In this document: positions 61,802 to 64,000 of the stretch, in pieces
Layout of the letters: every line of letters starts with the position of its first letter
Numbering within the stretch: the first letter of the stretch is position 1
NCBI GenBank assembly: GCA_963810485.1
Contig: CAWENQ010000007.1
Coordinates: 124,001-188,000 of the forward strand
Length of the DNA: 64,000 nt
Direction of reading: 5' to 3'
DNA from: DATKFM01 sp963810485
GTDB lineage: Bacteria > Pseudomonadota > Alphaproteobacteria > Dongiales > Dongiaceae
The notes under the pieces: model-generated
Database searches by the model: none
Seen by the model: the letters and a program-made list of their open reading frames with translations, nothing else
Told to the model about the DNA's origin: nothing
Program-made: the position numbers and the translations under genes

Positions 61802-63948
61802 TAGCGCGGCCTCCTCTTTCGCCGCAACAGCAGCTGCAAGCCCAGCGAGATCGCTATCCAAACCGCCACCAGCGTCGCGAGAATCAGCGAGTCAGAGAGC
61901 GTCGGCTCGCGAATGATTCGGCCCAAATGATCGCCGAGCAACGACATGATGATGATTCCCGGCAGCAAGCCGAGGAGTGTGCCGACGAGATAGTCGGTTA
62001 TCGACACACGGACCGCTCCGGCAACCAGATTCACCACGGTAAATGGTGCAATCGGCACAAGACGGATCGCAGCAATCGCGATTACGCCGGTTCGATCAAA
62101 GCGGTCCCTGATCCGATTCAGTCGCGGACCCATGACGCGCCGCAACGGACGCGACCCAAGCCGGCGCCCGATCATGTAGGTCACGGCGGCACTGAGGACG
62201 GCGCCGATGGTGGCATAGATGAATCCCAGCCAAGCGCCAAAGGAGACCGCCGTCCCGGCGATGAGCAATGTAACCGGGAATCCGATGAGTCCCGCGACAA
62301 TGAACACCAGGAAAACCAACACCGGCGCAATCGGGCTGGCCGCAATCTGCGCCAGGTAAGCTTCCAGTGAGGCCGGATCCGTCAGGTCCGCGACATAGGC
62401 TGCTCTCCAAACCAGGGCAAGGGCGATTGCCGCTGATATCAGAACGCCGGTCTTGGCAATTCGGACAGCGGTTTGCCGGCGAGTTGTGGCGATGACACCT
62501 GATTGGCCCACATCAATAAGCCCGATCGGTTGCTCAGGATCGGCGAGGGCCTCAACCGAGTTGGCAATCAGTTCACCGACACTGTCTTCGGCGTTGGGAA
62601 GGGCCAGCAAGCTGCGTTCGCTTGGACACGCCCCATCCAGGATGCTCAGCAATGAGCGTCTCCCTTCGATGTCCTCGAGGATGCAATCCGCGGAAACTCC
62701 GCAATGCTCACCCAAAAGCCGGCACAGGACCCGGCGGACGGACCGCCGATCAGATGGACTCTTCGCCGCTATGGTGAGATCGCATTCGGTATCTGTCCCC
62801 ATCGACCGGTTGCAAAGGTTTGCCGAGCCAATTCGCAGGAAGCGATCGTCGACGATCATGACCTTTGAATGCACCATCACGTCGGCACAGCAGTCGCCCG
62901 CACCCACGTGGGGATATACAAAGCGCACGCGATCGTCAGACGATTTTCGGACCGTTTCCACAAATCGGGTTCGCCCGGCAATCATCGCCTTTTCGCCGAT
63001 CCAGCTATTGTGGGTTTTTGGCACGACAATAAGCGCCTCAAGCGACGGGTTCTCCGTCAGCCTTTGTGCCAGCCGTTCGGCAACAGCCGAGCAGGTCAGA
63101 AACTGATTCTCGATGTAGATATAGTGTTGCGCAGAGTCGATCAGATCGAGGAACTGTGCTTCGACCTCTCGAATCTCCCTCCTGCCGATGCCGTTCGGAA
63201 GGGTTCGCGATATGGCAACATCCACGGACCGGAAATCTGGAGTTACAGACCGCGGCCATAGATCGGCCGACATTGTCGCCCAGGGCAGCTTCTCCGATGT
63301 CGCGGCGAACCAACGGTCGCGAACCAGTTCCGCGAGTCCGCGCGCCGCAGGCCCATCGACCAGGATCTGCACGTCATGGAACGGCGCATAGGGCGCGCCC
63401 GCCGGATCGGTTCGACAGGGATTGCTGACCATGTGCGAACTGCAATCCCAACGGCGGATCGTAAGGTCCAATCCCCCGGAAAAGGCAATGGTGTCATCGA
63501 TGACAACGATCTTCTGATGATGGGCCGACCCGATTGGCACACTGTCGTCGAGGCACAGTTCGATCTGATGCGGCGTCTTCCATTGCAGCGACAGGGACGG
63601 CGAAAACTCACGCTCGAGCGAGTAGAAGATCGAATAATCCCAAAGCAGGAGCTTTACGGTCAGCTGCGGCTTGGCCTGGACCAGCGCCGTCAGAAAATCA
63701 CCGAGCGCATCCGGCAGGCCATCGTCAACCTCTCCGGATTCGCCAACCAGGCGTGTCCGGCTATTGATATCCCAACCGACAATGAGAATGCTTCTCTGCG
63801 CCAATTTCATAGATTCCCGCAAAGCACCAAAATATTGCGCAGCATCAACGAGGACTGCCGCCCTGTTTGCGGGCACGACTTTCCAGGCATTGGCCGGCGC
63901 CTTCAGCACCGGCGTCTCATCGAGTATGAGCTGACTTGAATCCCGCAT
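61801..63948 (-). CDS. Phospholipase D-like protein fused to a VTT/TVP38 membrane domain
   Basis: A 715-residue fusion. The N-terminal 480 residues are a two-HKD phospholipase D/cardiolipin synthase module: first HKD HHQKIVVIDDTIAFSGGLD, second VHSKVMIVDDRFLRIGSANL. Residues 515-710 form a VTT (SNARE-associated/TVP38/DedA-like) membrane domain with GFPVTLLIAGTAVSFGAWLG and FTVVNLVAGAVRVSITDYLVG. It may build or remodel phospholipids at the inner membrane, with VTT acting in lipid scrambling or transport as in DedA relatives. ATG 63948 is chosen with a GGAAAG-type site; the frame is open to 63987. Confidence 0.92.
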   Translation of the reverse strand: MRDSSQLILDETPVLKAPANAWKVVPANRAAVLVDAAQYFGALRESMKLAQRSILIVGWDINSRTRLVGESGEVDDGLPDALGDFLTALVQAKPQLTVKLLLWDYSIFYSLEREFSPSLSLQWKTPHQIELCLDDSVPIGSAHHQKIVVIDDTIAFSGGLDLTIRRWDCSSHMVSNPCRTDPAGAPYAPFHDVQILVDGPAARGLAELVRDRWFAATSEKLPWATMSADLWPRSVTPDFRSVDVAISRTLPNGIGRREIREVEAQFLDLIDSAQHYIYIENQFLTCSAVAERLAQRLTENPSLEALIVVPKTHNSWIGEKAMIAGRTRFVETVRKSSDDRVRFVYPHVGAGDCCADVMVHSKVMIVDDRFLRIGSANLCNRSMGTDTECDLTIAAKSPSDRRSVRRVLCRLLGEHCGVSADCILEDIEGRRSLLSILDGACPSERSLLALPNAEDSVGELIANSVEALADPEQPIGLIDVGQSGVIATTRRQTAVRIAKTGVLISAAIALALVWRAAYVADLTDPASLEAYLAQIAASPIAPVLVFLVFIVAGLIGFPVTLLIAGTAVSFGAWLGFIYATIGAVLSAAVTYMIGRRLGSRPLRRVMGPRLNRIRDRFDRTGVIAIAAIRLVPIAPFTVVNLVAGAVRVSITDYLVGTLLGLLPGIIIMSLLGDHLGRIIREPTLSDSLILATLVAVWIAISLGLQLLLRRKRRPR

Positions 63949-64000
63949 GGAATCTTTCCGGCGACTTGGAAATCCACCGCCGAGCATGTTGCTTCCACGG

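Overview
The window is a contiguous piece of a GC-rich bacterial chromosome, most likely from an alphaproteobacterium. Supporting clues are an HWE-family histidine kinase, a zf-CHCC mini-protein, a rhizobium-type PhnA-like membrane protein and a CCA-encoding tRNA-Arg(CCG). No ribosomal operon or other marker allows a finer assignment.

Region 1 (0.2-11.5 kb) is ordinary chromosomal backbone: a LuxR-type regulator, a Rieske oxygenase, a HugZ-like split-barrel protein with a histone-like basic tail, the LemA/M48 envelope pair, a cupin, DNA polymerase I, a zinc-finger mini-protein, an ABC ATPase and a lipoprotein hydrolase. Region 2 (11.7-26.1 kb) begins at a tRNA-Arg gene followed by two decayed gene fragments. 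It then carries a self-contained uptake and catabolic island: a Dpp/Opp-type transporter (two permeases, one fused double ATPase, one binding protein), two enolase-superfamily dehydratases (one close to L-rhamnonate dehydratase), an HpcH/HpaI aldolase, a D-2-hydroxyacid dehydrogenase, an amidohydrolase and an aspartoacylase-like deacylase. Together they suggest import and breakdown of an acylated or peptide-like sugar-acid conjugate. Region 3 (26.2-45.5 kb) is an exopolysaccharide locus. One long leftward operon encodes an oxidoreductase, an aminotransferase, two FemAB-like acyltransferases, a priming sugar transferase, a Wzz-like copolymerase, a flippase, a polymerase/ligase and a 17-repeat Sel1 lipoprotein. 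Divergent genes make GDP-mannose precursors (manC and a phosphomannomutase) and encode a glycosyltransferase and a secreted muramidase-like protein.

Region 4 (45.6-50.8 kb) is a sugar cassette: a HAD phosphatase fused to a HerA-like ATPase, a GT4 glycosyltransferase and a glycogen-debranching-type glucosidase. Region 5 (50.8-58.2 kb) holds two large soluble sensor kinases, an HWE hybrid kinase and a kinase of about 1830 residues with a tandem array of 92-residue HAMP repeats. Region 6 (58.5-64 kb) has small envelope or stress genes, including 24- and 48-residue membrane peptides missed by size cut-offs, a DUF2188 protein, and a PLD-VTT fusion paired with an endonuclease/exonuclease/phosphatase protein.

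A striking technical feature is that at least five conserved genes (polA twice, an ABC ATPase, the aspartoacylase, the flippase and the HAD-ATPase) are interrupted by small insertions. Most are +1 and one is a 4-base tandem duplication. Because the catalytic motifs remain intact on both sides, base-level assembly error is the leading explanation. Those genes are therefore annotated here as single units spanning the break.
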